A stretch of DNA of 5,055 nucleotides, taken from Candidatus Hydrothermarchaeota archaeon (GTDB taxonomy: Archaea; Hydrothermarchaeota; Hydrothermarchaeia; Hydrothermarchaeales; WAQR01). The notes beneath the pieces were generated by a model. The model did no database searches. It was given only the letters and a program-made list of their open reading frames with translations, and was not told the DNA's origin. A program made the position numbers and the translations under genes. The stretch lies in the NCBI GenBank assembly GCA_015520145.1, contig WAQR01000174.1:1-5055 (forward strand). Direction: 5' to 3'. Shown here piece after piece: positions 1-4,946 of the stretch (within the stretch, counting starts at the first letter, position 1; every line of letters starts with the position of its first letter).

Positions 1-357
1 GGCAAGGATAAACGGCGGATATGCCATGTCCAGGGTTCCTTTCGAGCATATAATTGCCAGCTTCTTTTTTCTATCTCCTGGTTTGATCTCTCCGCTTTCC
101 CTGACTCCCTCTTTTATACCTCCACCTTTTTGGATATAAAACTTTAATATTCCCTCTTCTTCTTCGATTCCAAGCACCTTATTTCCAGTGCGCTTAGCCC
201 ACGCAGGGATATCGCTTTTGGAGCCCCTATCAGTTGCGAGTACCTCGAGTACCTGCCCCTTTTTGAGGTCTTCAATCGCCTTTTTCGTCTGTAACACCGG
301 CATGGGGCAACATTTCCCCCTGACGTCCAGAGTGTTGTCATATTTGGTCTCGGTCAT
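1..357 (-). CDS. TusA-like sulfurtransferase fused to DsrE-like domain (partial, C-terminus outside window)
   Basis: The reading frame is open from an ATG at 357 to the window edge, giving 119 residues of a longer protein. Residues 1-75 look like a TusA/SirA sulfur carrier: the signature RGKCCPMPVL at 13-22 holds the CPxP motif, with Cys17 as the expected persulfide-carrying cysteine and another cysteine at 16. A charged, glycine-containing linker follows (about 76-98). At 99 a second domain begins, KLAIICSKGTLDMAYPPFIL, which resembles the start of DsrE/DsrF-like proteins, with Cys104 near its first strand. TusA proteins pass sulfane sulfur between cytosolic carriers; DsrE-type proteins are partner carriers, so the fusion plausibly joins two relay steps. 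The final target (tRNA thiolation, cofactor, sulfur metabolism) cannot be told from here. The start is supported by AGGAGGT six to eight bases upstream. The gene is divergent from a TrmB-type regulator that may control it. Domain naming is by motif recognition. Confidence 0.85.
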   Translation of the reverse strand, partial: MTETKYDNTLDVRGKCCPMPVLQTKKAIEDLKKGQVLEVLATDRGSKSDIPAWAKRTGNKVLGIEEEEGILKFYIQKGGGIKEGVRESGEIKPGDRKKKLAIICSKGTLDMAYPPFILA

Positions 358-365
358 TATACTTA

Positions 366-372
366 ACCTCCT
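366..372 (-). promoter_or_regulatory. Shine-Dalgarno for the TusA-DsrE gene
   Basis: On the minus strand the sequence reads AGGAGGT, an almost full match to the archaeal anti-Shine-Dalgarno, ending eight bases before the ATG at 357. It fixes the start of the TusA-DsrE gene and implies a leadered transcript. Confidence 0.8.
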
Positions 373-396
373 GTTTCATCCTATTATTTATAGATA

Positions 397-405
397 GATA
401 TAAAC
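397..405 (-). promoter_or_regulatory. Candidate TATA box for the TusA-DsrE gene
   Basis: The minus strand reads GTTTATATC here. An archaeal start site about 25 bases downstream would fall near 375, leaving a leader of roughly 18 bases that still includes the ribosome binding site. A second A/T-rich stretch at 384-393 (CTATAAATAA on the minus strand) would start transcription inside or past that site, so it is less likely. On the plus strand the same bases also read as TATA-like, so the direction is inferred. Confidence 0.45.
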
Positions 406-414
406 TTAACATCA

Positions 415-434
415 TTTACTCATTTTAGAGTAAA
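415..434. promoter_or_regulatory. Inverted repeat, candidate operator between divergent genes
   Basis: TTTACTC at 415-421 and GAGTAAA at 428-434 are perfect inverted copies separated by six bases. The half-site centres are 13 bp apart. The element lies about 10 bp upstream of the probable TATA box of the TusA-DsrE gene and about 30 bp upstream of the probable TATA box of the TrmB-type regulator, a place where one dimeric protein could act on both promoters. The regulator encoded next door is the obvious candidate to bind it. No binding evidence exists here. Confidence 0.4.
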
Positions 435-463
435 AAATATGAATATCAAAATGAATATTAAGT

Positions 464-478
464 CTATAAATATAAATA
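464..478 (+). promoter_or_regulatory. Candidate TATA box for the TrmB-type regulator/tiaS operon
   Basis: CTATAAATATAAATA is a good archaeal TATA match. Transcription would begin near 495, about 25 bases before the ATG at 520. This box would lie inside the coding sequence if translation began at the earlier ATG at 439, which is one reason for choosing the later start. Confidence 0.5.
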
Positions 479-519
479 CCAAAACGTTGAAGTGTATAGT
501 CGAGACTCTGGTGTACAAA

Positions 520-1245
520 ATGATAGAGAAATGGATTGACGTCCTGAAGCTTTTTGACCTTGGCGAATATGAATCCAGAACGTATGCAGCGCTTGTCATG
601 AACGGGCCATCGACGGTAAAGGAGATCAGGCGCTCTGCAGGGATCCCTTACTCACGAGAATACGACATCCTGGAGAGCCTTGAGAAAAGGGGATTTGTGA
701 AAATGCGGCCTGGCAGGCCAATGGTCTATTCTGCTGTTGACCCGAGGAAGGTTCTCAAGAGGGAGTGCGAGATCAGGATAAATGTCGTTGAGAATCTTCT
801 AGCCGAGATCGGCCCGATGTACGATAAGTCGATGAAAAAGGAATCGCCGGAAGAATCTTTCTGGACGATTAAAGGCAAAAGGAACGTGAGGGATAAACTT
901 GTTGAGATAATCAACGGTTCAAAAGAAGAGATTCTCATTCTCGGTGTCAGGCCCATATCTTCTGGTGAGGTCGAGAAGGCATTGAGGACATCTGTCGGGC
1001 GGGGTGTGACCGTCAGGTGCTTGGGGGAGTTCGATTCCAGATGCAAATCGCTTTTGGAAGACATCGGTGCAGAGGTACGCATTTTCGAGTATGACCATTC
1101 AAAGTACGTGCTAGCAGATGGGAAGGAGGCACTTGTAGCAGCAGATGACCCTGCAAACTCCCACTTTGCAATTCATACCACCAGCCCAGGATGCATCGGG
1201 ATCTATCAAAGCTACTTCGACCATATATGGGAGGAAGTGTTATAA
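520..1245 (+). CDS. TrmB-family transcriptional regulator, short form with PLD-like domain
   Basis: With the start at 520 the protein has 241 residues. Residues 5-75 form a winged helix-turn-helix of the TrmB type: LKLFDLGEYESRTYAAL, then the helix-turn-helix around GPSTVKEIRRSAGIPYSREY and a wing at RGFVKMRPGRPMVYSAV. A helical linker (about 76-108) probably dimerises. Residues 114-241 resemble the phospholipase-D-like half found in TrmB relatives, with a complete HxKxxxxD motif at His193-Lys195-Asp200. TrmB proteins are usually around 340 residues with a C-terminal sugar-binding domain; that part is absent, so the ligand is unknown. The in-frame ATG at 439 would add 27 low-complexity residues (MNIKMNIKSININ), lacks a ribosome binding site and overlaps the likely TATA box. 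The ATG at 520 has only a weak GGTG at 510-513. tiaS follows after two bases, so the two are probably co-transcribed. A local role controlling the divergent sulfur gene is inference. Confidence 0.85.
   Translation: MIEKWIDVLKLFDLGEYESRTYAALVMNGPSTVKEIRRSAGIPYSREYDILESLEKRGFVKMRPGRPMVYSAVDPRKVLKRECEIRINVVENLLAEIGPMYDKSMKKESPEESFWTIKGKRNVRDKLVEIINGSKEEILILGVRPISSGEVEKALRTSVGRGVTVRCLGEFDSRCKSLLEDIGAEVRIFEYDHSKYVLADGKEALVAADDPANSHFAIHTTSPGCIGIYQSYFDHIWEEVL
1229..1234 (+). promoter_or_regulatory. Shine-Dalgarno for tiaS, inside the regulator gene
   Basis: GGGAGG lies in the last codons of the regulator, 13 bases before the ATG at 1248. The spacing is a little long, but with only two bases between the regulator stop and this ATG, translational coupling is likely. 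Confidence 0.5.
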
Positions 1246-1247
1246 AA

Positions 1248-2543
1248 ATGTCTTTAATAGACAATTTTTACATCGGTATAGATGATACCGACTCGACTAG
1301 AGGCATGTGTACGACCTATATCGGGGCAGTGCTTTTAGAGAGGCTGTCCAGATACTCCACTGTCCTGGAGGCGCGGCTGGTAAGGCTGAACCCGAATATC
1401 GAATACAAAACCCGCGGTAATGCAAGTATCTGCATTGAGCTTGTCCCGCACAGCACCTCTGATATCGGCAGGATAAAGGCAGCAGTCCTTGATGCAGTAA
1501 GGGAATATTCTGTGTTCAAAGACAGAAAGACAAATCCGGGGGTGGTATTTTTTAGCGGCAGGGTACCTGACGATTTCAGGGCATTTTATAACAGGACAAT
1601 GCACGAGGTCATTGAAATCAATGATGCCGAGAAGGTTCTAAAAAAGCACCATGCAGAGTTTCATAAATTCAAAAACGGCAGGGGGATAATCGGGGCACTT
1701 GCTGCTATTGGAAACGGGTTTGGCGACCATACCTATGAGATAATCGCCTACAGGGAGAAGGAGATGTGGGGGAAAAAGAGACTGGTTGAGAAAGACTCGG
1801 TTTTTGAGATGGACAGACGAACGTTCCCTTTCACGTTCAATAATGTGGACGGAGATAAGATACTGATCACTCCAAATTCGCCCTGCCCTGTACTTTTTGG
1901 TATAAGAGGTGAGAATCCAGATATACTAAATGATGCGTATTCCATGATAGAGACGGGAGAAAATGTAAAAGCCACTGTTATTTACAGGACAAACCAGTGT
2001 ACAGACGCCCACCTCGAGAAGGTGAGAAAGATAGCAGATATAAGGCCGTACTCTTCAGTCATCTTAAAAGGCAGCGTTTCAGGTGGGCCGATAATCATCC
2101 CAGGGGGACATGTGATATTCGAGCTTACTGATGGAGAGGACCATATTGCATGTGCGGCATTTGAGCCGACTGGGGATTTTAGATGGGTGGTCAATAAACT
2201 TGTGGAGGGTGATGTCGTTACCGTTTACGGCGGTGTTAAGGCGGACGTACGGACAATCAATCTCGAAAAGATTGATGTCGTAAAGTTAAAGAGGCTGGTA
2301 GGAGAAAAAAATCCCCTGTGTGAGATGTGCGGCAGGCGGATGGAATCTGCTGGAAGAAACCAGAAGTTTAGATGCAGGAGATGCAAAACATATAAAACCA
2401 AAAAGATTAAAGTCGATATAAAAAGAGATATTGAGGAAAGGATGTATCAGGTGCCGCCAGGTGCGATGAGGCACTTGAGCAAACCTCTGGTAAGAGATGG
2501 AAGATATCTGTTTCCTGTTCCCAGGTTCTCTCTGGGCTCGTAG
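1248..2543 (+). CDS. tiaS: tRNA(Ile2) 2-agmatinylcytidine synthetase TiaS
   Basis: TiaS attaches agmatine, with ATP, to C34 of the CAU anticodon of tRNA-Ile2, making agmatidine so that the tRNA reads AUA rather than AUG. It is found across archaea. The 431-residue product shows the expected order. First is the catalytic kinase-like domain, with IDDTDSTRGMCTTY at 11-24 and YKTRGN at 53-58. A ferredoxin-like region follows, with RTNQCTDAH at 247-255. An OB-fold lies at about 268-345 (VILKGSVSGGP, GDVVTVYGGVK). Last is a zinc ribbon with Cys358, Cys361, Cys376 and Cys379, ending in PPGAMRHLSKPLVRDG. The start at 1248 places IDDTDS at the usual distance from the N-terminus; an in-frame ATG at 1191 would run deep into the regulator gene. 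The gene is complete. Its last three codons and TAG stop lie inside a tRNA-Arg gene, which is unusual. Confidence 0.96.
   Translation: MSLIDNFYIGIDDTDSTRGMCTTYIGAVLLERLSRYSTVLEARLVRLNPNIEYKTRGNASICIELVPHSTSDIGRIKAAVLDAVREYSVFKDRKTNPGVVFFSGRVPDDFRAFYNRTMHEVIEINDAEKVLKKHHAEFHKFKNGRGIIGALAAIGNGFGDHTYEIIAYREKEMWGKKRLVEKDSVFEMDRRTFPFTFNNVDGDKILITPNSPCPVLFGIRGENPDILNDAYSMIETGENVKATVIYRTNQCTDAHLEKVRKIADIRPYSSVILKGSVSGGPIIIPGGHVIFELTDGEDHIACAAFEPTGDFRWVVNKLVEGDVVTVYGGVKADVRTINLEKIDVVKLKRLVGEKNPLCEMCGRRMESAGRNQKFRCRRCKTYKTKKIKVDIKRDIEERMYQVPPGAMRHLSKPLVRDGRYLFPVPRFSLGS
2502..2509 (+). promoter_or_regulatory. Weak candidate TATA box for tRNA-Arg, inside tiaS
   Basis: AGATATCT is centred about 28 bases before the first base of the tRNA, the right distance for an archaeal TATA element, but it is a poor match and may be only coding sequence. 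If it is not functional, the tRNA must be made from the tiaS transcript. Confidence 0.2.
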
Positions 2544-2608
2544 CCTAGCCAGGACAAGGCGACAGCCTCCTAAGCTGTAAACCGCGGGTTCAAATCCCGC
2601 CGGGCCCG
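2534..2608 (+). tRNA. tRNA-Arg (anticodon CCT, reads AGG)
   Basis: A full 75-base cloverleaf can be folded by hand. The acceptor stem GGGCTCG pairs with CGGGCCC (one G-U pair). The D stem is GCCT/AGGC, with G18G19 and an A at the position-20 arginine identity site. The anticodon stem is ACAGC/GCTGT around CTCCTAA, giving CCT at 34-36. The variable region has five bases, and the T arm is GCGGG-TTCAAAT-CCCGC. The discriminator is G and CCA is not encoded, as is common in archaea. There is no intron. The gene overlaps the last ten bases of tiaS, so bases 1-10 of the tRNA encode Leu-Gly-Ser-stop. AGG is the dominant arginine codon of the neighbouring genes, so this tRNA is probably heavily used. 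Confidence 0.96.
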
Positions 2609-2620
2609 TTAAACGCAGTA

Positions 2621-2641
2621 TCAAGTGAAGCTCAAGTGAAG
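2621..2641 (+). repeat. Short direct repeat downstream of tRNA-Arg
   Basis: TCAAGTGAAG occurs at 2621-2630 and again at 2632-2641, an 11-base period. Flanking TATCAA (2619-2624) and TTGATA (2643-2648) form a weak inverted repeat around it. It sits 12 bases past the tRNA end. Its role is unknown; it may mark a small duplication. Confidence 0.7.
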
Positions 2642-2672
2642 TTTGATAATGTAAACGAATCATAGTGAAACA

Positions 2673-2684
2673 TACATGCATGTA
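2673..2684. repeat. 12-bp perfect palindrome
   Basis: TACATGCATGTA reads the same on both strands. It lies in the A/T-rich part of the gap, 65 bases after the tRNA. It could be a dimeric protein site or chance. Confidence 0.6.
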
Positions 2685-2890
2685 GCTAAGAGGGTTTTTG
2701 TAATCCGGGAGATGCGCCTTATTGAGGTCCTGGAAATTGAACCTCTGTTGATAGGAAGCGCCTCCCTGAGTGTGCCAGTGGCTGACCACGGAGCTCCCGG
2801 AAGACTATACCTCCCATCACTCCCCGACTTCTATTTCTCCAGACTAACCGCCCTGATCTCTTTACCAGCCCACTCCCTGGTTCCAGTATC

Positions 2891-2926
2891 TGGCAGAAGT
2901 GGCGCATGGCTTCGCTATCTTCTCCA
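2891..2926 (+). other. Strong 13-pair hairpin upstream of gatE
   Basis: TGGcAGAAGTGGCG (2891-2904) pairs with CGCTAtCTTCTCCA (2913-2926): 13 base pairs including one G-U, with single-base bulges at C2894 and T2918 and an eight-base loop. It is followed by CAACTTTATATTT. It could be the end of a transcript arriving from the tRNA side, or part of a structured RNA. It lies about 35 bases upstream of the gatE TATA box, so it is unlikely to be in the gatE mRNA. Confidence 0.55.
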
Positions 2927-2931
2927 CAACT

Positions 2932-2961
2932 TTATATTTGTTCATATTATATTTGTTCATA
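2932..2961 (+). repeat. Perfect 15-bp tandem repeat next to the gatE promoter
   Basis: TTATATTTGTTCATA occurs twice head to tail (2932-2946 and 2947-2961) without mismatch. The array abuts the gatE TATA box, where archaeal activators and the TFB recognition element act. It may be paired regulator sites or a slippage duplication. Confidence 0.8.
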
Positions 2962-2975
2962 ATAAAATATAAAAA
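2962..2975 (+). promoter_or_regulatory. gatE: TATA box for gatE
   Basis: ATAAAATATAAAAA is a strong archaeal TATA candidate centred near 2969. Transcription would start around 2995, within a few bases of the gatE ATG at 2999. No Shine-Dalgarno precedes that ATG, so a leaderless or nearly leaderless mRNA is expected. Confidence 0.6.
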
Positions 2976-2998
2976 CCCCTGAGAAAAGAGAATCCCAT

Positions 2999-4900
2999 AT
3001 GCAGGATATGAAAATCGGATTTGAGATCCATCAGCAGCTTGATACCACGAAACTCTTTTGCGACTGCCCGTCGGTTATAAGGGACGATACGGCAGACCTG
3101 GAGACGAAACGCAGGCTTCGGCCGACGCTGAGCGAACTTGGCGAGATAGACCAGGCGGCAATGGAAGAGTTTTTGAAAGGCCGGGATTTTTTGTACCAGG
3201 GCTACCAGGATACGAACTGTCTTGTAGAACTTGACGAAGAGCCGCCGCACCTGCCAAACCCCGAGGCGATAGAGATTGCCATCCAGGTGGCAGCGCTCTT
3301 AAATGCCACGGTAATCGACGAGATACACTTTATGAGGAAACTTGTTATAGACGGTTCTAATACATCGGGATTCCAGAGGACTGCAATCGTTGCCCTTGAC
3401 GGTGTTCTGGATATCGATGGTGAGAGGATCCGCATCCCGACAATCTGTCTTGAAGAGGAGGCCGCCAGGAAAGTCGAGGAGAAGGGGAAGACCACGATAT
3501 ACCGGCTTGACAGGCTCGGGATACCTCTAATCGAGATAACAACTGCACCTGATATCAGAACCCCGGCGCATGCACGGGAGGTCGCATTGAAGATCGGCGA
3601 GATTTTGAGGGCAACTGGAAAGGTGAAGAGGGGGATAGGGACAATAAGGCAGGACATAAATGTATCAATCAAAGGCGGTGCCAGGGTCGAGATTAAAGGC
3701 GTCCAGGAACTGAACCAGATCCCGGTCATCATCGAGAACGAGGTAAGGAGACAGAAGATGCTCATAGAGATAAGAGACAGGCTGAAAAGGGACAGGCTGA
3801 AAGGAATCAGGAATGACAGGAAGGACGATTTTCTGGTCTTTGATGTTACAGACATATTCTCAGATACGTCGTCCAGGGTGATAAAAAGCCAGTTAAAGCG
3901 CGGCAGGAACAGGACTGGGGCAAAGGTGCTTGCCTTACGGCTTTGCGGTCTTAAGGGGCTTTTGAAAGACAGGCTTGGGCCGGAATTTGCAGGATATGCA
4001 AGGGCTGCCGCAGGGGTCAGGGGGATCTTTCATATAGATGAACTCCCTGCATACGGCATTTCGCAGGATGAGGTTGACAGGGTTAAAATGGCCATGGAAC
4101 TGGGTGATGGTGATGCATTTGTCCTCGCAGCAGGGGGGGAGGAAACTGCCAAAAAGGCTTTGAGAGCGGTTTATGAGAGATATCTAACTGCATTTGACGG
4201 GGTACCTGAAGAGACGAGGGTGGCAAATACCGATGGTACAACATCCTACATGAGGCCGCTTCCAGGCGCTGCAAGGATGTATCCTGAGACCGATGTCCCG
4301 CCTGAGGTGATTACAAAAGAGAGGCTTTCTGCTGTAAGGGCAGGACTTCCAGAACTCTTTGATGAGAAGATAGAACGGTTTATACGGGATTACGGGTTAG
4401 GCAGGGAGCTGGCAAACCAGCTTGTGAAATCCGAGTATGCAGGATTTTTCGAGAGGGTTTTAGGGGAGGTTGCGATTCAGCCCACGCTGGTAGCAAACAC
4501 CTTACTTGGAACAATGAAGGACCTTAAAAGAGACGGTATCCAGGTGGATAATGTCCCGGGTGAGAAGATTTTAGATGTATTTGTCCAGGTATCAAAAGGC
4601 AGGGCAGTAAAGGAGGCCATACCGGATATCATAAAGGCCATATCAGAGAACCCTGAGAGCACTGTTGAAGATGTAATCGGAGCACTCGGAACGCAGTTTG
4701 GTGAGGAGGACTTGCGAAAGATTGTAAGAAAAGTGATAGAAGATAGGGAGGATTTTATAAAGGAAAAAGGCGAGCATTCAGCAAAGCCTTTGATGGGCCT
4801 TGTGATGAAGGACGTAAGAGGAAAGGCTGACGGCAGGACTGTGAGCGAAATAGTTAACGAGGAGTTAAAGAAATATTTATCGACCATACAGGTTCGGTGA
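2999..4900 (+). CDS. gatE: Glu-tRNA(Gln) amidotransferase subunit E
   Basis: GatE is the tRNA-binding, ATP-dependent kinase subunit of the archaeal GatDE complex. It activates Glu on tRNA-Gln, and ammonia from the GatD asparaginase-like subunit converts it to Gln. The 633 residues are normal for the family. The GatB-like cradle (about 1-280) begins IGFEIHQQLDTTKLFCDCPS and contains MRKLVIDGSNTSGFQRT (112-128) and GIGTIRQDINVSIKGGARVE (212-231). The AspRS-like insertion runs from about 283 to 405. RPLPGAARMYPETDVPP (419-435) is a clear signature. The helical and YqeY-like tail ends with GLVMKDVRGKADGRTV (600-615). ATG 2999 is the most upstream possible start; a second ATG lies at 3008. GatE usually carries a few more residues before the IHQQL segment, so this N-terminus is short. 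A 15-bp in-frame duplication gives DRLKR-DRLKG at 260-269. gatD is not adjacent, and the downstream gene is convergent, so gatE appears monocistronic. Confidence 0.97.
   Translation: MQDMKIGFEIHQQLDTTKLFCDCPSVIRDDTADLETKRRLRPTLSELGEIDQAAMEEFLKGRDFLYQGYQDTNCLVELDEEPPHLPNPEAIEIAIQVAALLNATVIDEIHFMRKLVIDGSNTSGFQRTAIVALDGVLDIDGERIRIPTICLEEEAARKVEEKGKTTIYRLDRLGIPLIEITTAPDIRTPAHAREVALKIGEILRATGKVKRGIGTIRQDINVSIKGGARVEIKGVQELNQIPVIIENEVRRQKMLIEIRDRLKRDRLKGIRNDRKDDFLVFDVTDIFSDTSSRVIKSQLKRGRNRTGAKVLALRLCGLKGLLKDRLGPEFAGYARAAAGVRGIFHIDELPAYGISQDEVDRVKMAMELGDGDAFVLAAGGEETAKKALRAVYERYLTAFDGVPEETRVANTDGTTSYMRPLPGAARMYPETDVPPEVITKERLSAVRAGLPELFDEKIERFIRDYGLGRELANQLVKSEYAGFFERVLGEVAIQPTLVANTLLGTMKDLKRDGIQVDNVPGEKILDVFVQVSKGRAVKEAIPDIIKAISENPESTVEDVIGALGTQFGEEDLRKIVRKVIEDREDFIKEKGEHSAKPLMGLVMKDVRGKADGRTVSEIVNEELKKYLSTIQVR
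3776..3805 (+). repeat. In-frame 15-bp tandem duplication within gatE
   Basis: GACAGGCTGAAAAGG is followed directly by GACAGGCTGAAAGGA, giving residues DRLKR then DRLKG at 260-269. The insert falls in the charged linker between the cradle and the AspRS-like domain, where length variation should be tolerated. Confidence 0.75.
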
Positions 4901-4946
4901 TGATGACCGCATTCAACTGCTACCTTATCATCACCAGGCGGTCATC
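4896..4946. other. Two overlapping inverted repeats at the 3' end of gatE
   Basis: GGTGATGAT (4896-4904) pairs with ATCATCACC (4927-4935), and GATGACCGC (4902-4910) pairs with GCGGTCATC (4938-4946). Both are perfect 9-bp stems sharing 4902-4904, so the full forms exclude each other. The first stem includes the gatE stop codon, and both right arms lie in the last codons or near the stop of the convergent gene. They could act as a terminator region for both genes. No T-run follows directly on the plus strand. Confidence 0.6.

Larger units (their letters stand above)
2609..2998. other. 390-bp gap between tRNA-Arg and gatE, no convincing gene
   Basis: The flanks (2609-2700 and 2927-2998) are A/T-rich, while 2701-2926 is richer in G+C. 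TCCGGGAG at 2704-2711 can pair with CTCCCGGA at 2794-2801, enclosing two smaller helices (GAGGT/ACCTC at 2724-2745 and GTGG-ctga-CCAC at 2778-2789). ACCAG/CTGGT at 2864-2881 and a strong hairpin at 2891-2926 follow. A five-T run at 2695-2699 could end the tRNA transcript. A 98-codon frame spans 2676-2972 on the plus strand, but it is pyrimidine-rich, unlike the purine-rich genes around it, and runs into the gatE promoter. The gap could hold a structured RNA or a decayed element; I recognise neither. Confidence 0.5.

Noticed and set aside
439..519. Upstream start adding 27 residues to the TrmB-type regulator
   Set aside because: The extension is low-complexity Asn/Ile/Lys, precedes the usual TrmB N-terminus, lacks a ribosome binding site and covers the best TATA box.
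1191..1247. Upstream in-frame start for tiaS
   Set aside because: It would overlap the regulator gene by 55 bases and push the IDDTDS motif away from its usual place near the N-terminus.
2286..2789. 167-codon minus-strand frame across the tRNA and the end of tiaS
   Set aside because: It includes the antisense translation of the tRNA (GPAGFEPAVYSLGG...), a well-known kind of false archaeal protein, and its other part is antisense to tiaS.
2701..2926. RNase P RNA or SRP RNA in the gap
   Set aside because: I looked for the conserved RNase P core (GAGGAAAGUC-like) and the SRP helix 8 GGAAG/AGCA motif on both strands and found neither.
2676..2972. 98-codon plus-strand frame in the gap before gatE
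   Set aside because: It has a pyrimidine-rich coding strand unlike the neighbours and no ribosome binding site. It begins in a palindrome and ends inside the gatE TATA box, and its end simply translates the 15-bp tandem repeat (IFVHIIFVH). I recognise no family.
3202..3855. 217-codon minus-strand frame inside gatE
   Set aside because: It is fully antisense to the conserved GatE cradle and has the Ser/Leu/Phe-rich composition of a shadow frame.
4133..4139. Run of seven G in gatE as a frameshift site
   Set aside because: The frame stays open and the protein matches GatE on both sides, so nothing suggests a frameshift or error.
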